Part shown: one piece after another, positions 63,506 to 64,000 of the stretch
How positions within the stretch are numbered: position 1 is the first letter of the stretch
Layout of the letters: each line of letters opens with the position of its first letter
Assembly (NCBI GenBank): GCA_948144175.1
Contig: CANXME010002332.1
Location: 186,001 to 250,000 of the forward strand
Direction: 5' to 3'
Length of the DNA stretch: 64,000 nt
Source: Closterium sp. NIES-65
Taxonomy: Eukaryota; Streptophyta; Zygnematophyceae; Desmidiales; Closteriaceae
Position numbers and translations under genes: made by a program
Notes under the pieces: model-generated
The model's database searches: none
What the model saw: the letters and a program-made list of their open reading frames with translations, nothing else
Told to the model about the DNA's origin: nothing

Positions 63506-64000
63506 AAGCTCTCTGGAAGGCGGGCAAAGCGAGCTCCCTACTGCCCACTGCGTTTGGCTCCCAGTTGCTGCTGCTGCTGCCTCTGCTGCCACAGGGAGGG
63601 GAGGTTGGAGGAACGGGGGGAAACGGAGGCATGCAACAAGAACTGGAGCACGCAAGCAGCATGGGAAGGTGCAGGAGAGCATGGAAGCAAACGAGCCAAA
63701 AGCAGAACGGCATGGCGGGGTTGGGAGGAGCGTGGGAGGCGAAGGGAGTGTGGCGATGGCAGCCCAAGGCAGTTTGGCGGCGAGCGAGCTTGCAGGGGGG
63801 GACTGAGGAGGAGGAGGACGCGGGCATGAGGATGAATGCATTCTATTCTAACCCCCTACAACTCTAATCTACATGCGCTCAGCTGCCTTGTGCCACGGCC
63901 CACCATCGCCACACGCCCTCACACTCCCACACACAATCGTATTCCGCTTTGAGAAAAATTGGAAATGTATTGCGCGTCAACAGAAGCGAGCCAGGAGAAG

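Larger units (their letters stand above)
59835..64000 (-). repeat. composite minisatellite repeat, copy B
   Basis: Inverted relative to copy A, with the same order read on the minus strand: 5' module and head (64,000-63,600), 18-bp array, spacer, 20-bp array (63,130-62,563), conserved spacer (62,560-62,385), 23-bp array (62,345-62,082), spacer (62,080-61,830), 17-bp array (61,826-61,531), conserved spacer with MITE (61,530-60,660), 30-bp-type array (60,640-59,835). The head continues past the window end. It ends about 190 bp from the HIG1 stop codon, tail to tail. Confidence 0.78.

Overview
The window is nuclear DNA of a green plant of the streptophyte line. The genes are plant-type: a fused 3-dehydroquinate dehydratase/shikimate dehydrogenase with a transit-peptide-like N-terminus, a PLA-I type patatin phospholipase with LRR and ARM repeats, an oil-body-associated protein, an F-box/LRR protein and a group-IX-like bHLH factor. 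They have spliced, GC-rich exons and C/T-rich introns. Frequent minisatellites and long repeat-filled introns make a streptophyte alga such as a zygnematophyte (Closterium-like) my best guess, but the lineage is inference.

Layout. 1-1207: 3' part of a bHLH gene (+). 1.2-8.2 kb: gene-poor, with GTCGTC-rich minisatellites and five copies of a promoter-like module. 8.3-12.1 kb: copy A of a composite repeat made of a fixed series of minisatellites and unique spacers. 12.4-15.5 kb: hnRNP H/F-like RNA-binding protein (-). 16.5-17.5 kb: small disordered conserved protein (-). 18.3-24.4 kb: DHQ-SDH (+). 24.9-28.2 kb: F-box/LRR protein (+). 29.8-32.5 kb: OBAP/DUF1264 protein (+). 33.0-37.8 kb: C9orf85/DUF2039 zinc-ribbon protein (-). 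38.6-42.2 kb: full-length RLE-type LINE (-) with a 16-bp target duplication. 42.7-58.1 kb: PLA-I homologue (+), 15 exons. 58.8-59.6 kb: HIG1-domain protein (+). 59.8-64.0 kb: copy B of the composite repeat, inverted relative to copy A and running off the window. Eight spliced gene models were built exon by exon. Each totals an exact multiple of three bases and reproduces the order of conserved motifs of its family.

Two phenomena stand out. First, nearly every multi-exon gene carries partial extra copies ('echoes') of its exons, each with one splice site, in tandem next to the exon that gives an intact frame. Where I counted codons the copies differ mostly at silent positions, so they seem to come from a diverged but functional copy rather than from slow decay. 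Second, three introns of the PLA-I gene contain AT-richer foldback (inverted-duplicate) inserts. Two clearly carry kinesin-14 motor fragments and one a coiled-coil fragment, and together they follow kinesin-14 domain order. Such hairpins would be co-transcribed with the phospholipase gene and could yield small RNAs against a kinesin. The two composite-repeat copies are a third point of interest: each has expanded a different set of its internal minisatellites.
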